Positions 1 to 8,756 of a stretch of 38,069 bases of DNA are shown here, piece after piece. The DNA is taken from positions 1 to 38,069 of the forward strand of contig QQNC01000005.1 in assembly GCA_003402695.1 (NCBI GenBank), given 5' to 3'. How positions within the stretch are numbered: position 1 is the stretch's first letter; each line of letters starts with the position of its first letter. Origin of the DNA: Verrucomicrobiota bacterium. GTDB taxonomy: Bacteria; Verrucomicrobiota; Verrucomicrobiia; Opitutales; Opitutaceae. A program made the position numbers and the translations under genes. A model generated the notes under the pieces. The model made no database searches and was not told the origin of the DNA. It saw nothing but the letters and a program-made list of their open reading frames with translations.

Positions 1-1412
1 AGATCCTTCCGATGGGTGACGAACAGCGGGATCCTGGTGCCGTCCTGCGACGTGACCCAGACCTGCTCCGTCACGTAGGGCGACGCTTCAAACGCGACCT
101 TCGCCTGCTGGAAGACCTCGCTTTGCTTTGTGTCGAGGTCGAAGCGCACGCTCGTCGGCGGCGACAGGAACGAGGAAAAATCGTAGAACAGCTCCGGCTC
201 GTCATCGCTCCCGCTGATGCCCGCCACACTGCCAATCCCCGGCAGCGGGATGGCGCCGAGCGGCTGGCCGTCAGCGGCGAACACAGCGAGCCGGCTTTGC
301 ACGTCGTGCAGGTAGTTCACCACCAACCGCCCACCGATGTACCGGACGCTGTCAATGTTGTCGGCGCTCTCCGGCACGAGGGTTTTCCAACCCGCGGGAG
401 CCGGGGACTTGAGGTCGATCGCGACGATCTTGCCGCGGGGCGCACTGAGGTTGGTGGAAACGAGCAGCGTGTCCGCCTGGTTGCCTACGACGCCATAGTT
501 GGCGTTGAAATCGGGGAGCAGTGGCACAATCGGACCGTCGAACTTCGGATGCTGCGGGTCCACCAGGTCGCGGTAGTAAATCGCGTTCTTCGTCAGCCCC
601 GGCTGGTTGAGGTAGATCAGCAGGTAGCGCCCGTCGTCCGTCACCCCGGCGCTGAAGAGCCACTCCGGATGTTCCGGCAGCTCAAAGATCAGCACGTCGG
701 CGCTTTGCGCGGTCCCGAGCCGGTGATAGTAAATTTTCCTGTTGGCCAGTTTGCCAAAGAGCTTGTCGCCCTTCGCCACCTCGGGATAACGGCCATAAAA
801 AAAACCCTGGCTGTCCTTCGTCCAGCTGAGGTTGGAGAACTTCACCCACTTGAGATGATCCGCGGCATCCTGCCCGGTCGCGATGTCGCGCACGTAAAAC
901 TCCTCCCAGTCCGAGCCCGCCGCCTTCAGCGCGTAGCCCAGCCACTTGCCGTCGCTCGAGGCCGACGCGAGGCCGAGGGCCACCGTGCCCTCTTTCGACA
1001 GCGTGTTCGGGTCAATCAGCACCCGCGGCGGACTCGCCAGCGTGTCCTGCACGTAGAGCACCGACTGGTTCTGCAGGCCGTCGTTCTTGGTGAAGAAATA
1101 GCGTCCGCCGCGTTTTCCCGGCAGGCTGAACCGCGGATAATTCCAGAGCTGCGTCAGCCGCGCCCGGATCGCGCCACGCTCCGGCATCCGCGCCAGTGCA
1201 CTGGCCGTCACCGCGCGTTCACCGGCGATCCACGCCTGCGTCTCGGGCGAGTCAATCGCCTCCATCCAGCGATACGGGTCGGCGACCTTCGCGCCGCCGG
1301 GATAAATATCGACGACGTCGCCGCGCGAGGCGGCGGGATAGGTCCAGGGAGCGGATGCCGCCAGGAGTGGAAGGCAAAGCGTGGAGCACAGCAGGGGAAG
1401 CTGTTTGCGCAT
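1..1412 (-). CDS. Prolyl oligopeptidase family (S9A) peptidase, 3' part outside window
   Basis: Reads from an ATG at 1412 off the left edge without a stop; about 470 residues are visible. The first ~21 residues (MRKQLPLLCSTLCLPLLAASA) look like a signal peptide, so the enzyme is probably secreted or periplasmic. The following segment (YPGGAKVADPYRWMEAIDSPETQAW) is the N-terminal start typical of prolyl oligopeptidases (V.DPYRWLE). The next part resembles the seven-bladed propeller, with FFTKNDGLQNQSVLYV and DGKWLGYALKAAGSDW near the start. The catalytic alpha/beta-hydrolase domain with Ser-Asp-His lies outside the window, so activity cannot be judged. The reading frame was followed through positions 840 and 80 with no frameshift. 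It is divergent from the HD gene at 1512; the 99-base gap between them holds a 6-bp hairpin at 1464-1480. Confidence 0.88.
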   Translation of the reverse strand, partial: MRKQLPLLCSTLCLPLLAASAPWTYPAASRGDVVDIYPGGAKVADPYRWMEAIDSPETQAWIAGERAVTASALARMPERGAIRARLTQLWNYPRFSLPGKRGGRYFFTKNDGLQNQSVLYVQDTLASPPRVLIDPNTLSKEGTVALGLASASSDGKWLGYALKAAGSDWEEFYVRDIATGQDAADHLKWVKFSNLSWTKDSQGFFYGRYPEVAKGDKLFGKLANRKIYYHRLGTAQSADVLIFELPEHPEWLFSAGVTDDGRYLLIYLNQPGLTKNAIYYRDLVDPQHPKFDGPIVPLLPDFNANYGVVGNQADTLLVSTNLSAPRGKIVAIDLKSPAPAGWKTLVPESADNIDSVRYIGGRLVVNYLHDVQSRLAVFAADGQPLGAIPLPGIGSVAGISGSDDEPELFYDFSSFLSPPTSVRFDLDTKQSEVFQQAKVAFEASPYVTEQVWVTSQDGTRIPLFVTHRKD

Positions 1413-1511
1413 GGCCGAAACGTTGGCCCGGCGCCCCACCGAGGCAAGCGAAGTGCGATCAACGGCAACGGCGGGTTGCCACGCGGTCGCCCGGCGGTTT
1501 TGGTGGTGGGC

Positions 1512-2129
1512 ATGGATGCTTCCTCCCCCGCCACCCGCCTCGCCCGCCAGATCGAGTTCATTTTCGAGGTGGACCAGCTGAAGGAGATTTTCCGCCAGAC
1601 GGTCAACCCACGGAGCCGCCGCGCCGAGAATGACGCCGAGCATTCCTGGGCCCTCTGCCTGTGCGTCATCACGCTGGCCGAGCACGCCAACTTCCCCAAC
1701 TTGAACGTGCTGCACGTGCTCAAGATGGTCATTCTCCACGACCTGGTCGAAATCGACGCCGGCGACACCTTTGCCTACGACACCGCCGCCATGGCCGGCC
1801 AGCACGAGCGCGAGGCCCGTGCCGCCGACCGCATCTTCGGCCTCCTGCCCCCCGACCAAACCCGCGAGTTCCGCGCGCTGTGGGATGAGTTCGAGGAGAA
1901 GCTGACCCCCGAGGCCAAGTTCGCGACCGCCGTGGACCGTTTCCAGCCGATGCTGCTCAACTGCCGCACCGAGGGCGCCGCGTGGAACCGCCACGGCGTC
2001 ACGCAGGACCGCGTCCTCGCCCGGAACCAGCACATCGCCGACGGCTGCGCCGAACTCTGGCGTTTCGCCGCGAACATGGTCCAGGAAGCCGTGGATGCGG
2101 GCCACCTGAAGCCGGGACCCGCAGCCTGA
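1512..2129 (+). CDS. HD-domain hydrolase, YfbR/HDDC2-like (5'-deoxynucleotidase-type)
   Basis: A 205-residue protein. The open frame continues far upstream, but that part is antisense to the peptidase. The start was placed at the ATG at 1512, where family-like sequence begins (MDASSPATRLARQIEFIFEVDQLKEIFRQT). Metal-binding HD signature: His in ENDAEHSW, then HD in MVILHDLVEIDAGD, and a later Asp in FATAVDRFQPML. Proteins of this type (HD_3 family, HDDC2/YfbR) hydrolyse deoxynucleoside 5'-monophosphates. The exact substrate here is inferred from family only. It is convergent with dgt, another HD-family nucleotide hydrolase, with a long inverted repeat between them. Confidence 0.85.
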   Translation: MDASSPATRLARQIEFIFEVDQLKEIFRQTVNPRSRRAENDAEHSWALCLCVITLAEHANFPNLNVLHVLKMVILHDLVEIDAGDTFAYDTAAMAGQHEREARAADRIFGLLPPDQTREFRALWDEFEEKLTPEAKFATAVDRFQPMLLNCRTEGAAWNRHGVTQDRVLARNQHIADGCAELWRFAANMVQEAVDAGHLKPGPAA

Positions 2130-2149
2130 TTCAATCCACCGGAAGTTTA

Positions 2150-2258
2150 GCCACAAAGAGGCACAAGGGCTCAGGGGCTCTGAAGGAGTCGCCATTGCGC
2201 CTATAGGCGCGCGGGAGGGTTGATACGCAGCCCCTGAACCCTTGTGCCTTTTTGTGGC
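2150..2258. repeat. Long imperfect inverted repeat, REP/MITE-like
   Basis: Two 30-base arms, 2150-2179 and 2229-2258, are reverse complements at 28 of 30 positions. They start with gccacaaag and end in caggggct. The 49-base centre contains a perfect 14-base palindrome, gcgcctataggcgc, at 2197-2210. The element fills the gap between the convergent HD hydrolase and dgt genes. It could form a large stem-loop in either transcript and stop or protect both. The size and layout recall REP elements moved by RAYT transposases, but no transposase gene is in the window. Copy number elsewhere is unknown. Confidence 0.75.
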
Positions 2259-2266
2259 CAACCACC

Positions 2267-3535
2267 TCAGCTCAGGTCGCGGATCGACCCGAACTCCGGG
2301 TCAAACAAGCGCCGGTACGTCCGCACGATCATGCCGTCGGTCAGACCGGCCAGGTAGTCGCAAATCTGCCGCGCCTTGCCGGCGTGGGTCGTCTCGGCGT
2401 CGATCAGCTTGCCGACGCGGGTCGGCAGGATGTTGATCACGCGCGGACCCTTCTCGACGTAGTTGCTCCAGCAGGAATTCCACAGGTCGAACAACACGCG
2501 CCGCGCCTTGTGCTCGATCTGCTGCAGCTGCGGGCTCTCGAAGATGATGTCGTTCGCCATCTTCTTGAAAAAGTGCGCCTCGCGCTCCGCCGCCGGCTCC
2601 ACCACCAGCTCAAAGCGGTAGCGATTGGTCTTCGCCGCCATGAAGTTTTCCCGTTCCCGCAGCCGGCACGCCTTGATGAAGGCGCCGATTTTCTGCGAGA
2701 AAACGCTCTCCAGCCGGTCGCCGCGCATCGCGTCGAACAGCCCGTCGAGCAGTTTTTGCTGCTGTGGCCCGATCGCCTCGTTCGCCGCCCAGGCCTCGAC
2801 CTTCTCGAATGAGAGCACGCCCGCTTTCACGCCGTCCACGATGTCGTTAAGCGAGTACGCCGCATCATCCGCCCAGTCCATGATCTGGCACTCGACGCTC
2901 TTGAACGAATTCAACTTCTCGTCCGCGTGCAGCCCCTTCGGGATCTTCGCCCCGCCGAGCACAAAGCCCCGCACCTCGACCTGCGGGTCGTAGAGGAAAT
3001 GGTTTTGCGGGGGCTGCGGGAACTCCTTGAAGAGCTTCTTGTACTTCAACACGCCGTCGAGCAGCGCGCGCGTCGGCTGCATGCCGCGGACACTCGTCTC
3101 GTTCTGGTAAATCGTCGCCGTGAGCAGGTGCAGGGTCTGCGCGTTGCCCTCGAACCCGCCCCACTTCACCATCAGTTCCTGCAGTGTGCGTTCGCCCGAG
3201 TGGCCGAACGGCGGATGCCCGAGGTCATGCGACAGGCACACCGCCTCAACGAGGTCGCTGTCGATGAAGAAATCCTCCTGCAACAGCCCGCCCCGCGAAC
3301 TCAGGAAGTGGCAGATGGAGCGGCCAATCTGTGCGACTTCCATCGAGTGCGTGAGCCGCGTGCGGTAGAAATCGTACTCGCCCGAGAGGAACACCTGCGT
3401 CTTCGACTGCAGCTTCCGGAAGGCGTGGGCATGGATGATGCGGTCACGGTCGATCTGGAACGCACTGCGGTAGTCGGGCTTTCGCGCCGCCCCGTAGGCC
3501 TCGGTGTCGAACGCGTTGTAAAAGCGGTTCTGCAT
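2267..3535 (-). CDS. dgt: Deoxyguanosinetriphosphate triphosphohydrolase-like protein
   Basis: A 422-residue HD-domain dNTPase that releases tripolyphosphate from dGTP or other dNTPs. An open frame extends further upstream, but family sequence starts at the ATG at 3535 (MQNRFYNAFDTEAYG). The upstream extension is antisense to ogt and was left out. Metal ligands are visible: H63 in RLTHSMEVAQIGR, H103-D104 in CLSHDLGHPPFGHSGE, and D223 in MDWADDAAYS. The stretch DRIIHAHAFRKLQSKTQVF is the usual N-terminal dGTPase signature. It is divergent from ogt, with only 33 bases between the starts, so the two promoters must overlap each other or the coding regions. The pairing of dNTP clean-up with alkylation repair is suggestive only. 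Confidence 0.92.
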   Translation of the reverse strand: MQNRFYNAFDTEAYGAARKPDYRSAFQIDRDRIIHAHAFRKLQSKTQVFLSGEYDFYRTRLTHSMEVAQIGRSICHFLSSRGGLLQEDFFIDSDLVEAVCLSHDLGHPPFGHSGERTLQELMVKWGGFEGNAQTLHLLTATIYQNETSVRGMQPTRALLDGVLKYKKLFKEFPQPPQNHFLYDPQVEVRGFVLGGAKIPKGLHADEKLNSFKSVECQIMDWADDAAYSLNDIVDGVKAGVLSFEKVEAWAANEAIGPQQQKLLDGLFDAMRGDRLESVFSQKIGAFIKACRLRERENFMAAKTNRYRFELVVEPAAEREAHFFKKMANDIIFESPQLQQIEHKARRVLFDLWNSCWSNYVEKGPRVINILPTRVGKLIDAETTHAGKARQICDYLAGLTDGMIVRTYRRLFDPEFGSIRDLS

Positions 3536-3568
3536 GGGAATCGCTTCGACACGAAAGCCAACGCGCCC

Positions 3569-4075
3569 ATGATGCAATTTGATTCCATGCCCCGCGCCCC
3601 GTTCCCCACGGCCCTCGGCACCTGTGCCGTTTCCTGGAGTGAAACCGGCCTCACCGGCTTCGAACTGCCCGACGCGCCCGGATTGGCCGACGCTGCCGCC
3701 CAGCCGCCCGCCGCCATCGCCGCCCTGATCGTGCGCGTGCAACGCCATCTGACCGGCGAGTTGCAGGATTTCGCCGACGTGCACTACGATTTGAAGCGGG
3801 TGCCGGAGTTTCCCCGCGAGGTCTACCATGCCACGCTCGCCGTGAAGGCCGGCCAGACCGCCAGCTACGGCGATATCGCCGCCCGGCTTGGCTATGCCCC
3901 CGGCATGAGCCGGGCCGTGGGCACCGCACTGGGCGCCAACCCGTGGCCGCTGCTCGTGCCGTGTCATCGCATCGTGTCGGCCGACGGCAAAATGACCGGC
4001 TTTTCCGGCCCCGGCGGCGTGAAAACCAAGCTCCGCCTCCTCGCCCTCGAGGGCGCCCAGCTGTTCGCCGAGTAG
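3569..4075 (+). CDS. ogt: Methylated-DNA-[protein]-cysteine S-methyltransferase
   Basis: A 168-residue suicide DNA repair protein that takes the methyl group from O6-methylguanine onto its own cysteine. The active-site motif PCHR is present in LLVPCHRIVSADG, with the acceptor C132. Upstream are the helix-turn-helix part (ASYGDIAARLGY) and the invariant Asn region (VGTALGANPWPLL). The final GFSGPGGVKTKLRLLALEG is also typical. Three in-frame starts are possible (3569, 3572, 3587); 3569 was chosen because it gives the longest protein not running into dgt. Because PCHR is intact, this is a working-type transferase and not an alkyltransferase-like protein. Confidence 0.93.
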   Translation: MMQFDSMPRAPFPTALGTCAVSWSETGLTGFELPDAPGLADAAAQPPAAIAALIVRVQRHLTGELQDFADVHYDLKRVPEFPREVYHATLAVKAGQTASYGDIAARLGYAPGMSRAVGTALGANPWPLLVPCHRIVSADGKMTGFSGPGGVKTKLRLLALEGAQLFAE

Positions 4076-4088
4076 CCGGCCGTTTGAC

Positions 4089-4136
4089 GTGGGTTGCTCG
4101 CTCGCAGGCAACGTTGCGCGCCAGTGGGCAACCCAC
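4089..4136. other. Nested inverted repeat downstream of ogt
   Basis: A 9-base perfect inverted pair, gtgggttgc (4089-4097) and gcaacccac (4128-4136), encloses a 10-base palindrome gcaacgttgc (4108-4117). No T-run follows, so this is not a canonical terminator. It may end ogt transcription by structure alone or be a REP-type relic. The rest of the 4076-4239 gap holds nothing else I can support, apart from a 5-bp hairpin near 4168. Confidence 0.5.
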
Positions 4137-4239
4137 CCCGCCTAACTCCGGCCATTAACTGAGCTACGAGACCCGAAAATCTCGGCTTCGGGGTTGTTTC
4201 GCGAACGAGTACCGCCACACTGTGGGCAACCTTATCTCC

Positions 4240-5280
4240 ATGCCTGCCCAAATGATGCGCGCCATTGCCAAGCTAACGCCCGGCCCCGGGGTCCAGATGA
4301 CCGAGGTCCCGGTGCCCAAGCCCGGCATCAACGACGTCCTCATCAAGATCCGCAAGACGTCCATCTGCGGCACTGACGTCCACATCTACAACTGGGACGC
4401 CTGGGCCGAGAAAACCATCCAGACCCCGATGGTGATCGGCCATGAATTTGTCGGCGTCATCGAGGAGGTCGGCAGCAATGTGGTCGGCTTCACCAAGGGC
4501 GACCTCGTGGACGGTGAAGGCCACATCGTCTGCGGCATCTGCCGCAACTGCCTCGCCGGCCGCCGCCACCTCTGCAAGGACACCAAGGGCGTCGGCGTGA
4601 ACCGCCAGGGCGCGTTCGCCGAATACCTCTGCATTCCCGCCAGCAACGCCGTCCACGTCGACCCTGCCATTCCGCTCGACGTGCTCTCCTGCTTCGACCC
4701 ACTCGGCAACGCCACCCATACCGCGCTGCAGTACGACCTCGTGGGCGAGGACGTCCTCATCACCGGCGCCGGCCCCATCGGTTGCATGGCCGTCGCCATC
4801 GCCCGCCATGCCGGCGCGCGCAAGATCGTCGTCACGGACGTCAACCCCGACCGCCTCGCCCTCGCCAAGAAAATGGGCGCGACGCGCACGGTGGATGTTT
4901 CCCAAGAGAAGCTCCCCGAGGTGCAGCGCGAAATCGGCATGAAGGAGGGCTTCGACATCGGCCTCGAGATGTCCGGCAATCCCCGCGCGTTGAACGACAT
5001 GATCGACAACATGTCCCACGGCGGCCGCATCGCCCTCCTCGGCATCATGCCGGGCGCCGCCGCAGTGGATTGGAACAAGGTCGTCTTCAACATGCTCACG
5101 ATCCGCGGCATCTACGGCCGTGAGATGTACGAAACCTGGTACAAGATGACCGCCATGATCCAGAGCGGCCTCGATATCTCCCCCGTCATCACGCACCGCT
5201 TCCCGTACACGGAGTTCCAGCAGGGCTTCGACCTGATGCGCTCCGGCAAGAGCGGCAAAATCGTGCTGACCTGGAGCTGA
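4240..5280 (+). CDS. tdh: L-threonine 3-dehydrogenase
   Basis: Zinc-dependent medium-chain dehydrogenase that oxidises threonine to 2-amino-3-ketobutyrate with NAD. It is 346 residues from the ATG at 4240. E. coli Tdh aligns best from the methionine at 4255 (MRAIAKL), so starts at 4252 or 4255 are also possible, and a GTG at 4222 less so. With M at 4240, the catalytic zinc site is C43 ([14 protein letters not shown]) with H68-E69 (IGHEFVG). The structural zinc site is C98, C101, C104 and C112. The NAD fold has [17 protein letters not shown]. The C-terminal [16 protein letters not shown] is characteristic of Tdh. kbl follows after 3 bases, giving the complete two-step threonine-to-glycine pathway. 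Confidence 0.96.
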   Translation: MPAQMMRAIAKLTPGPGVQMTEVPVPKPGINDVLIKIRKTSICGTDVHIYNWDAWAEKTIQTPMVIGHEFVGVIEEVGSNVVGFTKGDLVDGEGHIVCGICRNCLAGRRHLCKDTKGVGVNRQGAFAEYLCIPASNAVHVDPAIPLDVLSCFDPLGNATHTALQYDLVGEDVLITGAGPIGCMAVAIARHAGARKIVVTDVNPDRLALAKKMGATRTVDVSQEKLPEVQREIGMKEGFDIGLEMSGNPRALNDMIDNMSHGGRIALLGIMPGAAAVDWNKVVFNMLTIRGIYGREMYETWYKMTAMIQSGLDISPVITHRFPYTEFQQGFDLMRSGKSGKIVLTWS

Positions 5281-5283
5281 GCC

Positions 5284-6498
5284 ATGACGCCCGCCTACCT
5301 CGCCCACCTCCGGCAAACCCTCGCCGACATCGAGTCGGCGGGCCTCTTCAAGCGCGAGCGCGTCATCACCACGCCGCAGAGTGCGCACATCACCGTCACC
5401 CCTGCGACCGGCTCAGGGCCGGCGGCGGGGAAACAGGTCATTAATTTCTGCGCCAACAACTACCTCGGTCTCGCCGATCATCCCGAGATCATCGCCTCCG
5501 CCCATGCCACGCTCGACCGGTGGGGCTACGGCCTCGCCTCGGTGCGGTTCATCTGCGGCACGCAGCAGATCCACAAGGAACTGGAGGCCAAGCTCAGTGC
5601 GTTCCTCGGCACCGACGACACCATCCTCTACGGCTCGTGCTTCGACGCCAACGGCGGGGTGTTTGAAACCATGCTGGCCGCCGAGGACGCCGTCATCAGC
5701 GACGAACTGAACCACGCTTCGATCATCGACGGTATCCGCCTCTGCAAAGCCCAGCGCTACCGGTACAAGAACAACGACATGGCCGACCTCGAGGCCAAGC
5801 TCAAGGAGGCCGACGACGCCAAGGCCCGGTTCAAGCTCATCGCCACCGACGGGGTGTTCTCGATGGACGGCTACATCGCCAACATGAAGGCGATCTGCGA
5901 CCTCGCCGACAACTACGGTGCGCTCGTGATGATGGACGACAGCCATGCCGTCGGCTTCATGGGCAAGACCGGCCGCGGCACGCACGAACACTGCGGCGTG
6001 ATGGGCCGGGTGGACATCATCTCCGGCACGCTCGGCAAGGCCCTCGGCGGCGCCAGCGGCGGCTACCTCAGCGGCAAAAAGGAAATCATCGACCTCCTCC
6101 GCCAGCGTTCCCGCCCCTATCTTTTTTCCAACACCCTCGCGCCGGTCATCGCCGCGGCGTCAATCACCACGCTCGACCTCATCACCCGCTCGACCGCCCT
6201 GCGCGACCGGCTCGAGGCCAGCACGACCTACTTCCGCGCGGGCCTGACCAAGGCCGGCCTGACCCTCCGACCCGGCACCCACCCCATCGTCCCCGTGATG
6301 CTCGGCGACGCCGCCCTTTCGCAGCGATTCGCCGCCAGGATGCTGGAGAAGGGGGTGTATGTCATCGGCTTTTTCTATCCCGTCGTACCGCAGGGCACGG
6401 CGCGCATCCGCACCCAAGTCAGCGCGGCCCACAGTCGCGAGGATCTCGACTTTGCAATCAAGGCGTTCGCCGAGGTGAAGCAGGAACTGGGACTTTAA
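5284..6498 (+). CDS. kbl: Glycine C-acetyltransferase (2-amino-3-ketobutyrate CoA ligase)
   Basis: A 404-residue PLP enzyme of the alpha-oxoamine synthase family. It splits 2-amino-3-ketobutyrate with CoA into glycine and acetyl-CoA, using the Tdh product. PLP lysine K252 is in [16 protein letters not shown]. The cofactor Asp-His segment is [18 protein letters not shown], and the N-terminal [16 protein letters not shown] is a family hallmark. A ggag Shine-Dalgarno sequence lies at the end of tdh (5272-5275), about 8 bases before the ATG. A short loop at residues 40-50 ([10 protein letters not shown]) looks slightly longer than in E. coli Kbl. Confidence 0.96.
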   Translation: MTPAYLAHLRQTLADIESAGLFKRERVITTPQSAHITVTPATGSGPAAGKQVINFCANNYLGLADHPEIIASAHATLDRWGYGLASVRFICGTQQIHKELEAKLSAFLGTDDTILYGSCFDANGGVFETMLAAEDAVISDELNHASIIDGIRLCKAQRYRYKNNDMADLEAKLKEADDAKARFKLIATDGVFSMDGYIANMKAICDLADNYGALVMMDDSHAVGFMGKTGRGTHEHCGVMGRVDIISGTLGKALGGASGGYLSGKKEIIDLLRQRSRPYLFSNTLAPVIAAASITTLDLITRSTALRDRLEASTTYFRAGLTKAGLTLRPGTHPIVPVMLGDAALSQRFAARMLEKGVYVIGFFYPVVPQGTARIRTQVSAAHSREDLDFAIKAFAEVKQELGL

Positions 6499-6500
6499 TT

Positions 6501-6929
6501 ATGACCGCAAAAATCACCGCCCCTCTCTGCCGCAAACTCGAGAAAGCCGCGCGCACCGCCGCGCAGTCCTCGTATTCGCCGTACTCCAAATTTCGTGTCG
6601 GGGCCGCCGTTCTCGCCGGCTCGGGAAAAATCTACTCGGGCACCAACGTTGAGAACGCCTCCTATGGCCTCTGCAATTGCGCCGAGCGCACCGCGATCTT
6701 CACCGCCGTCGCCGCGGGTGAACGCACGATCCAGGCCGTCGCCGTCTACACGCCGACGAAAATGGCCACTGCCCCGTGTGGCGCATGCCGCCAGGTCATC
6801 AATGAATTTGGTCCGTCGGCGCTCGTCATCAGCGTCTGCAATTCCGCCGAGCGCACCGCGACCACCCTCGATCGCCTGCTGCCTGCCGCCTTCGGTCCGA
6901 AGGATTTGCGATCGCCGAAGAAGCGCTGA
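6501..6929 (+). CDS. cdd: Cytidine deaminase
   Basis: A 142-residue homotetrameric-type cytidine/deoxycytidine deaminase producing uridine. Zinc ligands and catalytic Glu are present: C60-A-E62 in NCAERTAIF and C93/C96 in PCGACRQVI. The N-terminal SSYSPYSKFRVGAAVL and GTNVENASYGL form the substrate site. Its ATG is 2 bases after the kbl stop, so it probably shares the tdh-kbl transcript, although the functions are unrelated. It is convergent with the ACT-domain gene. Confidence 0.96.
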   Translation: MTAKITAPLCRKLEKAARTAAQSSYSPYSKFRVGAAVLAGSGKIYSGTNVENASYGLCNCAERTAIFTAVAAGERTIQAVAVYTPTKMATAPCGACRQVINEFGPSALVISVCNSAERTATTLDRLLPAAFGPKDLRSPKKR

Positions 6930-6948
6930 CCCCTCGCGGCGGGACCGA

Positions 6949-7341
6949 CTACAACATCTGTCGGTGTCCCGCAGATGTCAGAACCGTAATCGTCCGCTCC
7001 AGCGTGTCCGCTTTCACGAGCAGATAATCCGTCTCAAACGTGGCCACGGCCAGCAGGCTGATCTGCGCGACCGCCAGCGGCGACGCGAATGACGCGATCA
7101 CACCGACGGTGGAAAACGGGAACGGCCCGACCACCTTTAGCACCCGCCAATCCCGCTCCGCCTTGATCTCCCCCGGCACCCGATCCGCGGGACACATGAC
7201 CGAGAGTTCATCCGCGGTGGACGTGATGCTCACGAAATTCCCCGCCGCCCAGCCCGGCACCGGCGTGCCCGCCGGCAGCCGGCAGACCGCATGGAGACCC
7301 GGCAGAACGACAAACCCGCGACCGACTGACTCCGCCCTCAC
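6949..7341 (-). CDS. ACT domain-containing protein (COG3603-like)
   Basis: A 130-residue protein with two ACT-like halves. The first contains FVSITSTADELSVMCPADRVP. The second contains WRVLKVVGPFPFSTVGVIAS followed by VAQISLLAVATFETDYLLVK. This matches the uncharacterised COG3603/CASTOR-type family, thought to bind amino acids. The GTG start at 7341 overlaps the hisS stop in a GTGA arrangement, so translation is probably coupled to hisS. That suggests an amino-acid-sensing or regulatory role, perhaps with histidine, but this is inference. No catalytic residues are recognised. Confidence 0.85.
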   Translation of the reverse strand: MRAESVGRGFVVLPGLHAVCRLPAGTPVPGWAAGNFVSITSTADELSVMCPADRVPGEIKAERDWRVLKVVGPFPFSTVGVIASFASPLAVAQISLLAVATFETDYLLVKADTLERTITVLTSAGHRQML

Positions 7342-8645
7342 ATGAAAAAATCCCGCACCACCGCCTGGACATCCGCGCGCGGCACCTCGTGCTCGGTGCG
7401 GTCACTGAGGTCGCGGATCTTCACCACGCCCTTGGCCAGCTCGTCTTCGCCGTAAATGAGCGCGAGTTTGGCGCCAGAGTCGGCGGCCAGCTTGAACTGC
7501 TTCCCAAAGGCGACTTCCTTCATCGGATAATCCACGCGGCGTCCGGCGGCGCGCAGCGTCTGGACGTCGGCAAACGCCGCCTTCCGTCCCGCCTCGCCAC
7601 CGATCACGCAATAGACGTCCGGCGCCGACACGAACACCGGGGCCAGCCCGCGCTGTTCCAGCAGCAGCGCCGTGGTCACATCCCCGATCGCAAAACCCAC
7701 CGCCGGCAGCGCTGGCCCGCCGAGTTTTTCAACCAAGTCGTCATAGCGGCCGCCACCCGCCAGCGCGCGCAACTCGCCCTTGCGGTCGAAAGCCTCGAAC
7801 ACGAAGCCCGTGTAATAGGCCAGCCCGCGCACCACGCCGAGATCGACCTCGATGAACCGCGTCAGCCCCATGGCCTCGAGTCCGCCCAGGAGTTTTTTCC
7901 AATCCACGAGACGCGCTGTAAGCTTGTCGCTGTTGAGCGAGGCAAAGGTCAGCTCGAGCGCCGCAAAGGTCTTGATCTGTAGAAACGCCAGCACCTTCGC
8001 CTTCAGGTCGGGATCGAGCGCCCCAAACTGCTCCTGGTAGGCCTTGAACGCGTCGTCGCCATACTTCTCGTGCTTGTCCACCGCCACGAGCATCGCCCGC
8101 ACCCGCGACTCATCCAGCCCGAGCGCCTCGAGGTAATAAAACCACAGGTTCCGGTCGCTGAGTCGCACATAAAAGTCCTGCTCGGTCAGCCCGAACGCGC
8201 AGAACGACTGCACCAGGAACGCGATCAACTCGATCTCGGCCTCGGGACCCGGTTCGCCAAAAATATCCACGTTGAGCTGGCGGAACGCCCGGTCGCGTCC
8301 CTTCTGCATCCGCTCATACCGGTAAAATTCCGCGATGCTGAACCACTTGATCGGCCGCTTGAGCGCATTGGCCTTGGCGCCGACCAGTCGACAGACCGTC
8401 GGGGTCATTTCCGGACGCAGGGCGACCTCGCGACCGCCCTTGTCCGTGAAACTGAACAGCTGCCCCTCGATTTCGTCGCCCGACTTGGCCTTGTAGAGCT
8501 CCAGTGGCTCCAGCACCGGGGCGTCATATTCCGCAAAGCCAAAGACATGGGCGGTGCGCCGCCAGAGATCGAAAATGTGCTTACGGCGCGAGAAGTCCTC
8601 AGGATAAAACTCGCGGAAGCCGGGGAGTGACTGAAACGTCGCCAT
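7338..8645 (-). CDS. hisS: Histidine-tRNA ligase
   Basis: A 435-residue class II aminoacyl-tRNA synthetase charging tRNA-His. Motif 2 is RPEMTPTVCRLV together with IAEFYRYERMQKGRDRAFRQ. Motif 3 is in AGGGRYDDLVEKLGGPALPAVGFAIG. The HisA motif appears as GLAYYTGFVFEAF. The C-terminal ~100 residues (DVYCVIGGEAGRKAAF onward) form the anticodon-binding domain. The ERMQKGRDRAFRQLNVDIFGE form, with LNVDIFG in place of FGVEVFG, belongs to a subgroup different from E. coli HisRS. The start at 8645 gives the expected N-terminus (MATFQSLPGFREFYPEDF). The HU terminator lies just upstream. Confidence 0.96.
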   Translation of the reverse strand: MATFQSLPGFREFYPEDFSRRKHIFDLWRRTAHVFGFAEYDAPVLEPLELYKAKSGDEIEGQLFSFTDKGGREVALRPEMTPTVCRLVGAKANALKRPIKWFSIAEFYRYERMQKGRDRAFRQLNVDIFGEPGPEAEIELIAFLVQSFCAFGLTEQDFYVRLSDRNLWFYYLEALGLDESRVRAMLVAVDKHEKYGDDAFKAYQEQFGALDPDLKAKVLAFLQIKTFAALELTFASLNSDKLTARLVDWKKLLGGLEAMGLTRFIEVDLGVVRGLAYYTGFVFEAFDRKGELRALAGGGRYDDLVEKLGGPALPAVGFAIGDVTTALLLEQRGLAPVFVSAPDVYCVIGGEAGRKAAFADVQTLRAAGRRVDYPMKEVAFGKQFKLAADSGAKLALIYGEDELAKGVVKIRDLSDRTEHEVPRADVQAVVRDFFM

Positions 8646-8701
8646 TGGGTCGAAAATGGCGAACCGGCCCGAGGCAGGGCGATGCTAATTTTTGCCCACC
8701 C

Positions 8702-8731
8702 ACAAAAAAGGCCGGGCTGGGCCCGGCCTTT
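8702..8731 (-). terminator. Rho-independent terminator after the HU/IHF gene
   Basis: On the minus strand a perfect 10-base stem (aaaggccggg with cccggccttt, 8707-8716 and 8722-8731), with a 5-base loop, is followed by six T residues. It lies 25 bases beyond the stop of the HU gene and upstream of hisS. This should separate a highly expressed HU transcript from hisS. Confidence 0.92.
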
Positions 8732-8756
8732 GAAAAGAGTCTTGGTGAAGCAGAAT

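Noticed and set aside
12-1511. Plus-strand open frame upstream of and fused to the HD hydrolase frame
   Set aside because: It is antisense to the prolyl oligopeptidase gene, whose minus-strand translation has a signal peptide and family motifs; the HD family sequence starts only at 1512.
3536-4111. N-terminal extension of Dgt to 614 residues
   Set aside because: The extra part is antisense to ogt, which has an intact PCHR active site; family similarity begins at 3535.
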